38,285 bases of DNA from Mesobacillus selenatarsenatis SF-1 (GCF_000813125.1 NZ_BASE01000020.1:1-38285); one strand, 5' to 3'. Counted from the first letter of the stretch, positions 7,416-16,290 are shown. Made by a program: numbers and translations. Notes: a model not told the origin generated them from the letters alone.

Positions 7416-8822
7416 ATGGATCGACAAGCAGTTGAACAAATTGTTGAAGCTGTTGGAGGCAAAGAAAATATTGCCGCTGCCACCCACTGTGTTACAAGGC
7501 TTCGCTTTGCCTTGAAGGATGAAGGAAAAGTGGATAAGGAAAAACTGGAGAATAATGATCTTGTAAAAGGATCTTTTTCCGCAAATGGTCAATACCAGGT
7601 GGTTATTGGACAGGGGCTTGTTGACAAGGTATACGCAGAAATGGTTGCGATTACCGGAATTGGAGAAGCTTCAAAAGAAGAAATAAAAGATGCTGCAGCC
7701 CAAAATTTGAATCCTCTTCAAAGGGCAATCAAGACGCTAGCAGATATCTTCATTCCTATCCTGCCGGCGATTGTTACTGCTGGTTTGTTAATGGGGATTA
7801 ATAATATCCTGACCGGAAAGGACATCTTTTTTGAAGGGCAGGCATTTATTGACGTTTATACCGGCTGGGCCGATTTTGCCAGCATCATTAATTTAATTGC
7901 AAATACAGCATTTGTATTCTTGCCAGGTTTGATTGGATGGAGTGCGGTTAATAAATTCGGAGGAAGCCCGCTTCTTGGTATTGTTCTGGGACTCATGCTT
8001 GTGCACCCGGATTTGTTGAACGCATGGGGTTACGGGGCAGCAAAAGAAATTCCTACATGGAATTTGTTTGGACTGACAGTTGAGAAAGTAGGCTATCAAG
8101 GTCAGGTATTGCCGGTATTGTTAGCTTCCTATGTCCTCGCGAAAATGGAAATTTTCTTACGAAAGCGGATTCCTGATGCCTTCCAGCTGTTGACCGTTGC
8201 ACCAATAGCTCTATTGTTAACAGGTTTCCTATCTTTCATCGTGATCGGACCAATTACTTTTGCAATTGGGAACTTGATCACTGACGGTGTTGTCGGAATT
8301 TTTGATGCAGTGCCTGCTATTGGCGGATTGATTTATGGCGGCCTTTATGCACCGCTCGTTATCACAGGTATGCACCATACATTCTTAGCGGTGGACCTGC
8401 AATTGATCGGTACAATCGGCGGTACATTCTTATGGCCGATGGTCGCTTTATCTAATATCGCACAAGGTTCAGCTGCATTCGCCATGATGTTTGCAGAGAA
8501 GGACAATGAAAAACTGAAAGGTTTATCACTGACATCAGCCATTTCTGCTTGGCTTGGAATTACTGAACCGGCTATGTTCGGAGTAAACCTTAGATACAAA
8601 TACCCATTTATCTCTGCGATTATTGGGTCTGCAATTGCGGGTATTGTCATCACCCTTCGAGGGGTAATGGCGCCTTCAATTGGTGTCGGCGGATTGCCTG
8701 CATTCCTGTCAATCTTTACTGAGTTCTGGGGTGTCTTCTTCATCGGGATGGGAATCGCGCTTGTCGTACCATTCGTACTGACATTCATTATGGCAAAAAC
8801 AAGAAAGAAAAAAGAGGCGTAA
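7416..8822 (+). CDS. treP: PTS trehalose-specific EIIBC component
   Basis: A 468-residue phosphotransferase permease that imports trehalose and phosphorylates it to trehalose 6-phosphate. The EIIB domain spans residues 1-85, with the phospho-cysteine in THCVTRLRF (Cys25). The EIIC membrane domain follows from about 105 to the end, with the conserved GITEPAMFGVNLRY motif near 390 and several hydrophobic segments. No EIIA domain is present, as in Bacillus TreP, so a glucose-type EIIA must be supplied in trans. GGAGGAG precedes the ATG. Identification as trehalose-specific rests on the adjacent phosphotrehalase gene and the two TreR-like boxes upstream. Confidence 0.95.
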   Translation: MDRQAVEQIVEAVGGKENIAAATHCVTRLRFALKDEGKVDKEKLENNDLVKGSFSANGQYQVVIGQGLVDKVYAEMVAITGIGEASKEEIKDAAAQNLNPLQRAIKTLADIFIPILPAIVTAGLLMGINNILTGKDIFFEGQAFIDVYTGWADFASIINLIANTAFVFLPGLIGWSAVNKFGGSPLLGIVLGLMLVHPDLLNAWGYGAAKEIPTWNLFGLTVEKVGYQGQVLPVLLASYVLAKMEIFLRKRIPDAFQLLTVAPIALLLTGFLSFIVIGPITFAIGNLITDGVVGIFDAVPAIGGLIYGGLYAPLVITGMHHTFLAVDLQLIGTIGGTFLWPMVALSNIAQGSAAFAMMFAEKDNEKLKGLSLTSAISAWLGITEPAMFGVNLRYKYPFISAIIGSAIAGIVITLRGVMAPSIGVGGLPAFLSIFTEFWGVFFIGMGIALVVPFVLTFIMAKTRKKKEA

Positions 8823-8864
8823 TCATAACTAGAGAGTGAATCCTGATGGAGGTGGAGGTTTATT

Positions 8865-10550
8865 ATGACTGAACCATGGTGGAAAAAGTCCGTTGTCTAT
8901 CAAATCTATCCAAAGAGTTTTTATGATACAACTGGCAATGGAACAGGCGACCTGCAGGGGATTATCGCCAAGCTTGATTATTTGAAAGAGCTGGGAGTGG
9001 ACATAATTTGGCTGACGCCGGTCTATGATTCACCTCAGCGGGATAATGGCTACGATATCAGAGATTATTATCAAATATATAAAGAATACGGGACGATGGA
9101 AGACTTCGACCGTCTGCTTGAGGAAGCACATTCGCGCGGAATCAAAATTATCATGGATTTGGTCGTGAACCACTCATCAATTGAGCATGAGTGGTTCCAG
9201 GATGCCCTGAAATCAAAGGATAGCCGTTACCGAAACTATTATATATGGAAAGACCCGAGGGAAGACGGTAGTGCCCCCACCAATTGGGAATCAAAATTCG
9301 GCGGGAATGCCTGGGAGTACGATGGGGCTACAGGCCAATATTACCTTCATTTGTTCGATGTCACCCAGGCTGATCTGAATTGGGAAAATGAACAGCTCCG
9401 AAATGATGTATACGAGATGATGCATTATTGGTTCAAGAAAGGTATAGATGGCTTCAGGCTTGATGTAATCAACCTGATTTCAAAGGATCAGGATTTTCCA
9501 GATGATGATGGTTCTGTACCACCGGGCGATGGCCGGAAATTCTACACCGATGGACCAAAAGTACACCAGTATTTGCAGGAAATGAATTCTGAGGTTCTTT
9601 CCAAATATGACAGCATGACGGTCGGCGAGATGTCTTCCACGACTATCGAAAACTGCATCAAATACTCAAATCCGGATCGAAACGAACTGAGCATGACATT
9701 TAACTTTCATCATTTAAAGGTCGACTATGAAAATGGTGACAAATGGACTCTTGTGGATTTTGATTTTCTTGCCCTTAAACGGATTTTATCTTTATGGCAG
9801 GTTGAAATGCATAAGGGTGGCGGTTGGAACGCATTGTTCTGGTGCAACCATGACCAGCCGAGAGTTGTGTCGCGATATGGCAATGATGGTCAATACCACC
9901 GCGAATCGGCGAAAATGCTTGGTACGGCAGTCCATATGATGCAGGGAACGCCTTATATTTATCAGGGTGAAGAAATCGGCATGACCAATCCATATTTTGA
10001 AAGAATCGAGGATTATCGTGATGTTGAATCCTTGAATATTTATAAAATCAAAATGGGCGAAGGTATGTCCAAAGAGGAAATCCTGAAGATACTGCAAAGT
10101 AAGTCGAGAGATAACTCTAGAACACCTGTCCACTGGAATGACGAGAAACATGCAGGTTTTACAAGCGGCACTCCATGGATAGATGTTGCCAGAAATTATC
10201 AAACTGTGAATGTTGAAAATGCGCTCGCTGATAAAAATTCAGTGTTCTATCACTATAAAACGTTGATTCAACTGAGAAAACAGTATGACATTATCACCTA
10301 TGGTGATTACCAGCTCCTCCTAGAAGAACATCCTGACATATTTGCATATGTCAGGAACGGGCAGAATGAAAAACTTCTAGTCGTAAATAACTTTTATGGA
10401 AAAGATACTATCTTTGAATTGCCTGATTCGGTAGATGCTGATGGCTATCAAGCAGAAATTCTGCTTTCTAATTATGAAGATTCTACTTCAGATATATCAG
10501 CAATCAATCTGAGGCCATATGAATCAATTGTTTATCATTTAACGAAGTAA
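8865..10550 (+). CDS. treA: Alpha,alpha-phosphotrehalase (trehalose-6-phosphate hydrolase)
   Basis: A 561-residue GH13 enzyme that hydrolyses trehalose 6-phosphate to glucose and glucose 6-phosphate in the cytoplasm. Catalytic residues are visible: Asp200 in GFRLDVINL (nucleophile), Glu255 in TVGEMSS (acid/base) and Asp330 in NHDQPR. Full length, with the TreA-type beginning WWKKSVVYQIYPKSFYDTTG and ending YESIVYHLTK. It lies 42 bases after treP behind GGTGGAGGTT, so the two form one operon. In Bacillus subtilis treR follows treA; here a terminator follows and no repressor gene is present in the window. Confidence 0.97.
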   Translation: MTEPWWKKSVVYQIYPKSFYDTTGNGTGDLQGIIAKLDYLKELGVDIIWLTPVYDSPQRDNGYDIRDYYQIYKEYGTMEDFDRLLEEAHSRGIKIIMDLVVNHSSIEHEWFQDALKSKDSRYRNYYIWKDPREDGSAPTNWESKFGGNAWEYDGATGQYYLHLFDVTQADLNWENEQLRNDVYEMMHYWFKKGIDGFRLDVINLISKDQDFPDDDGSVPPGDGRKFYTDGPKVHQYLQEMNSEVLSKYDSMTVGEMSSTTIENCIKYSNPDRNELSMTFNFHHLKVDYENGDKWTLVDFDFLALKRILSLWQVEMHKGGGWNALFWCNHDQPRVVSRYGNDGQYHRESAKMLGTAVHMMQGTPYIYQGEEIGMTNPYFERIEDYRDVESLNIYKIKMGEGMSKEEILKILQSKSRDNSRTPVHWNDEKHAGFTSGTPWIDVARNYQTVNVENALADKNSVFYHYKTLIQLRKQYDIITYGDYQLLLEEHPDIFAYVRNGQNEKLLVVNNFYGKDTIFELPDSVDADGYQAEILLSNYEDSTSDISAINLRPYESIVYHLTK

Positions 10551-10551
10551 G

Positions 10552-10586
10552 AAAAAGTGAAGACCCTGGGGGTCTCCACTTTTTTA
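10552..10586 (+). terminator. Rho-independent terminator of the trehalose operon
   Basis: AAGTGAAGACCC pairs with GGGTCTCCACTT (one mismatch), followed by TTTTT. It immediately precedes the 21-bp repeat array. Confidence 0.88.
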
Positions 10587-10602
10587 CTATATTTGTAAAA
10601 AG

Positions 10603-10728
10603 TAGTGATAGTCAATGATATAGTAGTAATTATGGCTTAAAACATAGTGATTGTGTTATATTTCGTAGTGATTATACGGCTAAACGTAGTGATTATCATT
10701 AAAATCGTAGTGATTAGAACTCTTTTAA
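10603..10728. repeat. Six direct repeats with an exact 21-bp period
   Basis: TAGTGATTAT-type octamers/decamers start at 10603, 10624, 10645, 10666, 10687 and 10708, exactly 21 bases apart. Four of six begin with a perfect TAGTGATT; the other two differ by one base each. The remaining 11-13 bases of each unit vary but are AT-rich, and three end in CG just before the next unit. The array lies between the treA terminator and the YugN-like gene. Confidence 0.85.
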
Positions 10729-10820
10729 TATTTTTACCAGTGTGCTGCTGGATGTTTGATGACCTTGTCGTGGTGGAAAAAGTTAATATAACTAATCCTT
10801 TACGAAATGAGGTTTTCACT

Positions 10821-11231
10821 ATGATTCCAATCCAATCTAATATAGATGGAAAAGAGCTCACTGTCGGTGAATTGAAGCAAAAGCTCGGCCCGCTGGGATT
10901 CAATGTTAACGGTCAGTGGGAATATGACCATGCATATATCGATTACAAGATGAACGACGACCATGGGGACCGGCAGTATGTACGTATTCCCTTCAAGTCG
11001 ACTGGTGGTCCATTGGATGATGATGGCACATTCGTCCAGATTGGGACGCCATTCCTGCTTGATCATCAATTTCAGACAGCAGTTGATGACGAGGGGAACA
11101 TCGGGGCACTGACCGGTTCTTTAAACCAATTTAAATCCCCTGAAGACAAGGATGCTCCATTTCCTAAGGGACTGGTAGAAGAAGGAAAGACACTGATCAA
11201 CAGGGCAGAACAGGCCTTAGGAACGTTATAG
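10821..11231 (+). CDS. YugN-like family protein
   Basis: A 136-residue soluble protein of the YugN-like family of Bacillaceae, function unknown. Recognised from the opening MIPIQSNIDGKELTVGELKQ, the central GQWEYDHAYIDYK block and the acidic, Gly/Asp-rich loop near 60-80. The reading frame is open far upstream to 10647, but that part is the repeat array translated; the ATG at 10821 has ATGAGGTT upstream and starts the conserved domain. It forms a single-gene unit closed by a terminator. The upstream 21-bp repeat array is its nearest candidate control element. Confidence 0.85.
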   Translation: MIPIQSNIDGKELTVGELKQKLGPLGFNVNGQWEYDHAYIDYKMNDDHGDRQYVRIPFKSTGGPLDDDGTFVQIGTPFLLDHQFQTAVDDEGNIGALTGSLNQFKSPEDKDAPFPKGLVEEGKTLINRAEQALGTL

Positions 11232-11240
11232 TAAAACACC

Positions 11241-11274
11241 AACAGCTTCCCAGTATCCAGGAAGCTGTTTTTAT
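11241..11274 (+). terminator. Rho-independent terminator
   Basis: AACAGCTTCC pairs with GGAAGCTGTT around a nine-base loop, followed by TTTATTT. Confidence 0.88.
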
Positions 11275-11375
11275 TTAGATTTGGCCTGTTTTTCGGTATC
11301 CTGATACGTCTACTTACTATGGAAAAAATGCTATACTGGTTAGCATAAGTTTTATTTCGGAGTGTGAAGATTGCC

Positions 11376-12557
11376 ATGGAAAACAAATTATATTATCACG
11401 ATGCATACATAAAAAAATTCTCTGCGGAGCTGATTACGCAAAAAGAAGACGAATCTGGGAGGATATACGCAATCCTTTCTCAGACAGCTTTTTACCCGAC
11501 AGGTGGTGGTCAGCCATTCGATACCGGATTCTTAAATGGCGTTGAAGTAGTGGATGTTGAGGAAGTTGATGGGGAAATCCGCCATTATATAAAGGGAAAA
11601 TTGGCGGAAGGAAATCCTGTTGAAGGGGCAATTGAATGGGATCGCCGATTTGACCATATGCAGCAGCATGCTGGACAGCATATTCTTTCCGCTTCGTTCG
11701 AGGATTTGTATGGATATAAAACGGTCAGTTTCCATCTTGGTAAAGATACACTGACAATAGACTTGGATACAGAAAATCTTTCAGCAGATGAGGCCGCAAA
11801 GGTGGAAGAGCTAGCTAATCAGGTGATTCTCAAAAACCGCCCAATCGTCACTAAATGGGTCGATGAAGAGGAACTGAAGCAATACAGACTCAGGAAAGAA
11901 TTATCCGTATCTAATAACATCAGGCTCGTCATAATACCAGATTTTGACTACAATGGCTGTGGTGGCACACATCCAAACAGCACTGCCGAAATCGGATCAT
12001 TGAAAATCCTGGGATGGGAAATGCAAAAGAAAAGGGTGCGTGTTGAGTTTGTTTGTGGCAAAAGGGTGCTGAACAAGCTTGGCCAAAAGCATGAGGTCAT
12101 CAAGGAGCTCACAGCCCTGCTCAATGCACCAGAACAGGATATGAGTTCAACAGTAATTAGACTTCTTGCCCAAAATAAAGATCTTGAAAAAACAATTGAG
12201 GAAATGAAGGATCAATTATTAAAATTTGAAGCAAACGAGATTATTGAATCAGGAAAGAATGATATGGTCAGCACCGTATTTCAGAACAGGAGTATTCAGG
12301 AACTTCAAAAACTGGCCAGGCTGCTCGTTTCAACTGCTGAAGATAAGATATTCTTGCTTGCGTCTGAAAATGAGGAAAAGCTGCAATTCGTCTTTGCAAA
12401 AGGTAAGAAAACAGAAGGCGACTTGAAGGGATTATCACAAAGGGCACTTTCCATAATTGATGGCAAGGGTGGAGGTAACGATACTCTTGTACAAGGTGGG
12501 GGCAAATGGATGACAGGTGAGGAATTTATGCAGAAGGTTACCGGAATTATCCAATAA
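11376..12557 (+). CDS. Alanyl-tRNA editing protein (AlaX family with DHHA1-type C-terminus)
   Basis: A 393-residue trans-editing enzyme homologous to the editing half of alanyl-tRNA synthetase, expected to hydrolyse Ser- or Gly-mischarged tRNA-Ala. The zinc-site residues of the editing domain are present: the HxxxH pair within HMQQHAGQH (His98, His102) and the CxxxH pair in CGGTH (Cys195, His199). The N-terminal FYPTGGGQPFDTG block is typical. A coiled-coil linker at about 255-290 leads to a DHHA1-like domain ending GKGGGNDTLVQGGG. ATG 11376 begins the protein; GGAG lies 13 bases upstream, a long spacing, and an in-frame GTG at 11364 is a less likely start. Confidence 0.92.
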   Translation: MENKLYYHDAYIKKFSAELITQKEDESGRIYAILSQTAFYPTGGGQPFDTGFLNGVEVVDVEEVDGEIRHYIKGKLAEGNPVEGAIEWDRRFDHMQQHAGQHILSASFEDLYGYKTVSFHLGKDTLTIDLDTENLSADEAAKVEELANQVILKNRPIVTKWVDEEELKQYRLRKELSVSNNIRLVIIPDFDYNGCGGTHPNSTAEIGSLKILGWEMQKKRVRVEFVCGKRVLNKLGQKHEVIKELTALLNAPEQDMSSTVIRLLAQNKDLEKTIEEMKDQLLKFEANEIIESGKNDMVSTVFQNRSIQELQKLARLLVSTAEDKIFLLASENEEKLQFVFAKGKKTEGDLKGLSQRALSIIDGKGGGNDTLVQGGGKWMTGEEFMQKVTGIIQ

Positions 12558-12792
12558 TTCAAAGAGGAAATGAAGAATCAAGACTATTTCAAGGTAAAAA
12601 GTTCTAGTTCTTAAGTGGTGATTTCATCGAATAAACTGTACATTTGATGGCTATAAACAAGCAGAGTAAAAATAGACCGACTTTATACCTAATTTTTACA
12701 GAATGATTGGTTATTAATGAAAGTTTTACCATTTTAAAATAGGTTTAACTCCCTCATAATGGAATTCAACCAGAGAAATAGGGGGAATCAGA

Positions 12793-13005
12793 ATGTTTGA
12801 AGTTGAAAGAGGATCTGTAGAAGAGGCAATCATGATCCTGCAAAATCTCGGTCTTAAAGTGAATGAATACGAGAAGATGAATTCAATGATTCCGGTAGAA
12901 AAATATAAAGAGTTATTGGAATTCACGATTGCTGTAGCAAGGAAAACGAATGAGGTTACTGTCACAATAGATGAAATGATGGATGATATAGCAACGAAGA
13001 TGTAA
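12793..13005 (+). CDS. Small protein of unknown function (70 aa)
   Basis: A 70-residue protein predicted to be mostly helical, with no signal peptide, membrane segment or cysteine. TAGGGGGA lies upstream of the ATG at good spacing and a strong terminator follows 8 bases after the stop, both supporting a real single-gene unit. The sequence ends TVTIDEMMDDIATKM. I do not recognise a family. The opposite-strand reading frame over the same bases lacks a ribosome site and is a shadow. Confidence 0.7.
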   Translation: MFEVERGSVEEAIMILQNLGLKVNEYEKMNSMIPVEKYKELLEFTIAVARKTNEVTVTIDEMMDDIATKM

Positions 13006-13013
13006 TGGATAAG

Positions 13014-13051
13014 CAAGAGCAGCCAGATTAAACCTTTGGCTGCTCTTTTTG
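13014..13051 (+). terminator. Rho-independent terminator
   Basis: AGAGCAGCCA (13016-13025) pairs with TGGCTGCTCT (13037-13046), followed by TTTT. Confidence 0.9.
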
Positions 13052-13080
13052 CTTGTGTGGAAAATAACTACACATAATTG

Positions 13081-13098
13081 TCAGCGCTTGCGCTTTTC
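13081..13098. repeat. Short 3'-end fragment of dispersed repeat
   Basis: CAGCGCTTGCGCTTTTCTT matches the last bases of the 14120-14290 element. It lies just after the stop codon of the YfhP-like gene (minus strand). Confidence 0.5.
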
Positions 13099-13102
13099 TT
13101 CC

Positions 13103-13972
13103 TCATTGAGTTTTATCAATGTATTCGAAGAGGAAGGATTGTCCGTTTCGGTAAAAGCGTGGATCGTAGACTCCTATTCTATCTCCATCGTCGACGATCA
13201 CTACAAAGGGTGACCATTCAGAAAGCGTCTTAGCTTCAGGTTTTTCAGTAAATAAACCATTGAGATCTGTATCCTCTGCGGAAGTAAGTTCATATTGGAG
13301 CTTTCTTTCGGAGAAGAGATTATCCTGGAAGATATTCACTTCACTATCGCTTTTCGCGATTACTGTATATGTCCAAGGAATGAAGCCGGCAGAAAGTGCA
13401 ATCTGTTCATAATCATCCTCATATTGATTATATAGCATCCAGCCCTGGACACTTTGGATAATGACATGCAGAGCGATAAAGACCCATGCAAGTTTAAAGT
13501 AGGATGGGCTTTTTATTTTATTGAATTTTGACGCAATAAACGCTGTTCCGAGAATCACCCAGAAAACGAAATCAATGATGGGGATTGTCCCAAAGGTGAT
13601 TCTCATATTGGAAAATGGTTCGAGATAGCCAGTTCCCCAGGCGTTGAATAAATCACTTGTATTATGGATGATGACTGCCACCCATCCAAGGAAAAAAAGT
13701 TTTACATCTTTTACTTTAAATAGAAGGAAAGATAGTAGAATAAATAAAGCGGCCCACAACGGTGTCAGGAAAATTGAGTGGGTGATGCCTCGGTGCCACA
13801 TCTGGTAAAGCCCTTCATTATCCCAGAGTTGTGAAATGACATCGATGTCCGGGATCTGGCTTGCGCCGACCGCGGTTAGTAAATAAGCACGCTTCTGCGA
13901 TTTTTTCATATGTTTTTTATCAACGGCACCATATAAGGCTAAACCGAAAAGTGTATGTGTAACTGAATCCAT
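13103..13972 (-). CDS. YfhP-like membrane metal-dependent hydrolase (YdjM/DUF457 family)
   Basis: A 289-residue integral membrane protein. The family's metal-ligand signature is visible: HTLFG at the start (MDSVTHTLFG), then PDIDVI near 42 and HRGITHS near 62, followed by several membrane helices and a C-terminal soluble part of about 100 residues. The family (Bacillus YfhP, Escherichia coli YdjM) is annotated as membrane-bound metal-dependent hydrolase, but the substrate is not established. CAGGAGGTG lies 4-6 bases upstream of the ATG. It stands alone on the minus strand between two plus-strand genes. Confidence 0.9.
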   Translation of the reverse strand: MDSVTHTLFGLALYGAVDKKHMKKSQKRAYLLTAVGASQIPDIDVISQLWDNEGLYQMWHRGITHSIFLTPLWAALFILLSFLLFKVKDVKLFFLGWVAVIIHNTSDLFNAWGTGYLEPFSNMRITFGTIPIIDFVFWVILGTAFIASKFNKIKSPSYFKLAWVFIALHVIIQSVQGWMLYNQYEDDYEQIALSAGFIPWTYTVIAKSDSEVNIFQDNLFSERKLQYELTSAEDTDLNGLFTEKPEAKTLSEWSPFVVIVDDGDRIGVYDPRFYRNGQSFLFEYIDKTQ

Positions 13973-14119
13973 GCTGCACCTCCTGAAGTTATTATAAACG
14001 TTAAAGGAAAATATTTAAAAGTTCTGATATGTATCTGCAGGATTGCAAACTTAACGCCAGAAAGATAAGATTAAATTTATAGTGAAAAAGAATGGATTTT
14101 TCAACTCGAGAATTGCCAG

Positions 14120-14290
14120 CTCCAGCGCCTAGCCCCTCGAGACGTTTCGGTCCGCCCAATGAAGTCAAAAAGCGACTTCAATGGTCGGCCCTCCGAGGCA
14201 CACGATGTGCTAGACCCGCCAGCCACAGGACGTGGCGTTATAGGCGGGCAACGCTTGTCGGGGCTGACCAAGGCGCTTGCGCTTTTCTAT
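14120..14290. repeat. Full-length dispersed intergenic repeat with nested inverted arms
   Basis: The longest copy of a family with fragments at 707, 2541 and 13081. Its ends pair: AGCGCC (14124-14129) with GGCGCT (14272-14277), and AGCCCC (14131-14136) with GGGGCT (14260-14265). Internal hairpins are GAAGTC/GACTTC (14161/14174), CCCGCC/GGCGGG (14215/14243) enclosing GCCAC/GTGGC (14222/14232), and CCTCG/CGAGG (14135/14194). A branched fold is therefore possible in DNA or RNA. It occupies most of the gap between the YfhP-like gene and prfC. A 66-codon reading frame across it lacks a ribosome site. Confidence 0.85.
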
Positions 14291-14326
14291 GAAGAATTTT
14301 GCCTTTAAACAGAAAGGAAACATTTA

Positions 14327-15904
14327 ATGATGAAAAAATTAAAAGATGAAGTACAATCGCGAAGAACATTTGCGATTATTTCCCACCCGGATGCCGGGAA
14401 AACGACGCTTACGGAAAAGCTATTGCTGTTCGGTGGCGCAATTCGTGATGCTGGTACGGTAAAAGCGAAGAAGACTGGAAAATTTGCGACAAGTGACTGG
14501 ATGGAAATCGAGAAGCAGCGTGGAATCTCCGTGACCTCCAGTGTCATGCAATTTGATTATGATGGCTTCAAGGTCAACATCCTTGACACACCAGGCCACC
14601 AGGATTTCTCTGAGGACACCTATAGAACGTTAACTGCGGTCGACAGCGCCGTGATGATCATAGACTCAGCAAAGGGTATCGAGGACCAGACTCTCAAGCT
14701 TTTCAAAGTATGCCGTATGAGAGGGATTCCGATCTTTACCTTTATCAACAAGCTTGATCGCCAGGGAAAAGCACCTCTTGAGCTGCTAGCTGAATTGGAA
14801 GAAGTGCTTGGAATTGAATCTTATCCAATGAACTGGCCGATTGGCATGGGCAAAGAGTTCCTTGGGATCTATGACCGATTCAACAACAGGATTGAACAGT
14901 TCCGTGTAGATGAGGACAAACGCTTTGTTCAGTTGAACGAAGAAGGAGAAATTGTGGGTGAACATTCTCTGAAAGAGTCTTCTTTATATGACCAGACTTT
15001 AGAAGAAATCATGCTGCTAGATGAAGCGGGAAATGAATTTTCAAAAGAACGGATTGCCGATGGAACATTGATACCTGTATTTTTCGGAAGCGCCTTGACG
15101 ACTTTCGGTGTCCAGACATTCCTTGATTCTTATCTGCAATTTGCGCCAGAACCACAGCCAAGGAATTCGACAGCAGGAGAAATTGATCCACAATCAGAGG
15201 AATTTTCTGGCTTTATCTTTAAAATCCAGGCAAACATGAATCCGGCTCATCGTGACAGAATTGCCTTCCTGCGCATCTGCTCGGGCAAGTTTGAGCGAGG
15301 AATGACCGTCCAGCTTAGCCGTACAGGAAAATCAATGAAGCTTGCGCAATCTACACAGTTCATGGCTGATGATCGCAGTACTGTTGAGGAGGCTGTAGCA
15401 GGTGACATCATCGGGCTATACGACCCGGGCACATACCAGATTGGTGATACAATTGTTTCTGGCAAGGAAGGATTCCTGTATGAAAAGCTTCCCCAGTTCA
15501 CACCAGAACTTTTCGTAAGGGTTTCAGCAAAGAACGTCATGAAGCAAAAACATTTCCATAAAGGAATCCAGCAGCTTGTCCAAGAAGGAGCAATCCAGCT
15601 ATTCAAGACATTGAAGACGGAAGAGTACCTTCTTGGTGCTGTCGGACAGCTCCAATTCGAAGTATTCGAAGCAAGGATGCGCAACGAATATAACGTAGAG
15701 GTTCTGATGGAAAGACAGGGATCCAAGATTGCCCGCTGGATTGAAGGCGACGATGTGAACGAAAACCTTTCCAGCTCGAGGAGCCTGCTAGTCACTGACC
15801 GCTATGACAAAAAAGTATTCTTATTCGAGAATGAATTTGCCTTAAGGTGGTTCCAGGACAAGAATCCAGAAGTAAAACTTTATAATCCTATGGATGCTTC
15901 ATAA
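14327..15904 (+). CDS. prfC: Peptide chain release factor 3
   Basis: A 525-residue translational GTPase that removes release factors 1 and 2 from the ribosome after termination. GTP-binding motifs are present: SHPDAGKTT at residues 19-27 (G1), DTPGHQDF near 87 (G3) and NKLDR near 141 (G4). RF3-type features include [13 protein letters not shown] and the C-terminal [15 protein letters not shown]. Length equals the family norm. The ATG at 14327 has AAAGGAA 8 bases upstream; a second ATG directly follows. It is transcribed as a single gene, with a strong terminator downstream. Confidence 0.97.
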   Translation: MMKKLKDEVQSRRTFAIISHPDAGKTTLTEKLLLFGGAIRDAGTVKAKKTGKFATSDWMEIEKQRGISVTSSVMQFDYDGFKVNILDTPGHQDFSEDTYRTLTAVDSAVMIIDSAKGIEDQTLKLFKVCRMRGIPIFTFINKLDRQGKAPLELLAELEEVLGIESYPMNWPIGMGKEFLGIYDRFNNRIEQFRVDEDKRFVQLNEEGEIVGEHSLKESSLYDQTLEEIMLLDEAGNEFSKERIADGTLIPVFFGSALTTFGVQTFLDSYLQFAPEPQPRNSTAGEIDPQSEEFSGFIFKIQANMNPAHRDRIAFLRICSGKFERGMTVQLSRTGKSMKLAQSTQFMADDRSTVEEAVAGDIIGLYDPGTYQIGDTIVSGKEGFLYEKLPQFTPELFVRVSAKNVMKQKHFHKGIQQLVQEGAIQLFKTLKTEEYLLGAVGQLQFEVFEARMRNEYNVEVLMERQGSKIARWIEGDDVNENLSSSRSLLVTDRYDKKVFLFENEFALRWFQDKNPEVKLYNPMDAS

Positions 15905-15910
15905 TAAGTT

Positions 15911-15941
15911 GAGCCGGCATTGTTGAATGCCGGCTCTTTAT
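15911..15941 (+). terminator. Rho-independent terminator after prfC
   Basis: GAGCCGGCATT and AATGCCGGCTC form a perfect 11-bp stem around a four-base loop, followed by TTTATAT. Confidence 0.92.
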
Positions 15942-16000
15942 ATATTGATAAAAGTACAGAGCTCCCCGGTCACAGATTTAACTTTATTTAGTTCAATCTA

Positions 16001-16029
16001 TTGACATTTTCAATATCAGATACTATATT
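16001..16029 (+). promoter_or_regulatory. Predicted sigma-A promoter of the T-box transcript
   Basis: A perfect TTGACA at 16001-16006, a 17-base spacer and TATATT at 16024-16029. Transcription would start near 16036, just before a 20-bp palindrome and the T-box stem I. Confidence 0.85.
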
Positions 16030-16044
16030 AGTATTATTCTATAT

Positions 16045-16064
16045 CGCTTTTATGCATAAAAGCG
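16045..16064. promoter_or_regulatory. Perfect 20-bp palindrome at the start of the T-box leader
   Basis: CGCTTTTATGCATAAAAGCG is its own reverse complement. It lies about 10-30 bases after the predicted start site and before T-box stem I, so it is either a 5' hairpin of the leader or a DNA operator. Confidence 0.55.
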
Positions 16065-16083
16065 TTTAAGTGCAAAAGTTAAG

Positions 16084-16290
16084 TGTGAGGTGCCGACAGA
16101 TATTAGTAGAATCCCCATGAGCAGCACAAAGAAACTGGATGGTTGCTGAAAATCCAGGCAATGGCTGATTTGAATTACACCTGTCGCAAAAAGGCACTGT
16201 TAATGAAGTGGGCAGATATTATTGTTTGCCAATTAGGGTGGTACCGCGGAGCTCCTTCGTCCCTAGACTTAGTAGAGCTTTTTGTATTTT
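16084..16290 (+). ncRNA. T-box riboswitch leader, specifier probably UAC (Tyr)
   Basis: The T-box core AGGGTGGTACCGCG is at 16235-16248, followed by the usual TCGTCCCT. Stem I closes with CGACAG (16094-16099) and CTGTCG (16181-16186). The 5' side has AGTA (16105-16108) and the distal hairpin CTGGAT/ATCCAG (16135/16152) contains GGTTG. On the 3' side of the specifier loop, GAATTACACC places TAC (16176-16178) before a purine, which suits a tyrosine codon; TTA (Leu) is an alternative frame but is followed by C. The terminator that competes with the antiterminator is weak (AGCTC/GAGCT then TTTTTG). Uncharged tRNA would raise expression of the downstream transporter. Confidence 0.9.

Noticed and set aside
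10647-10820. N-terminal extension of the YugN-like protein
   Set aside because: The extra 58 codons are the 21-bp repeat array translated. The family start and a ribosome site are at 10821.
14092-14292. A 66-codon plus-strand reading frame
   Set aside because: It lies across the dispersed repeat, has no ribosome site and consists of structured repeat sequence.
15247-15795. A 182-codon minus-strand reading frame inside prfC
   Set aside because: It is a shadow of the strongly conserved prfC frame, with no ribosome site.
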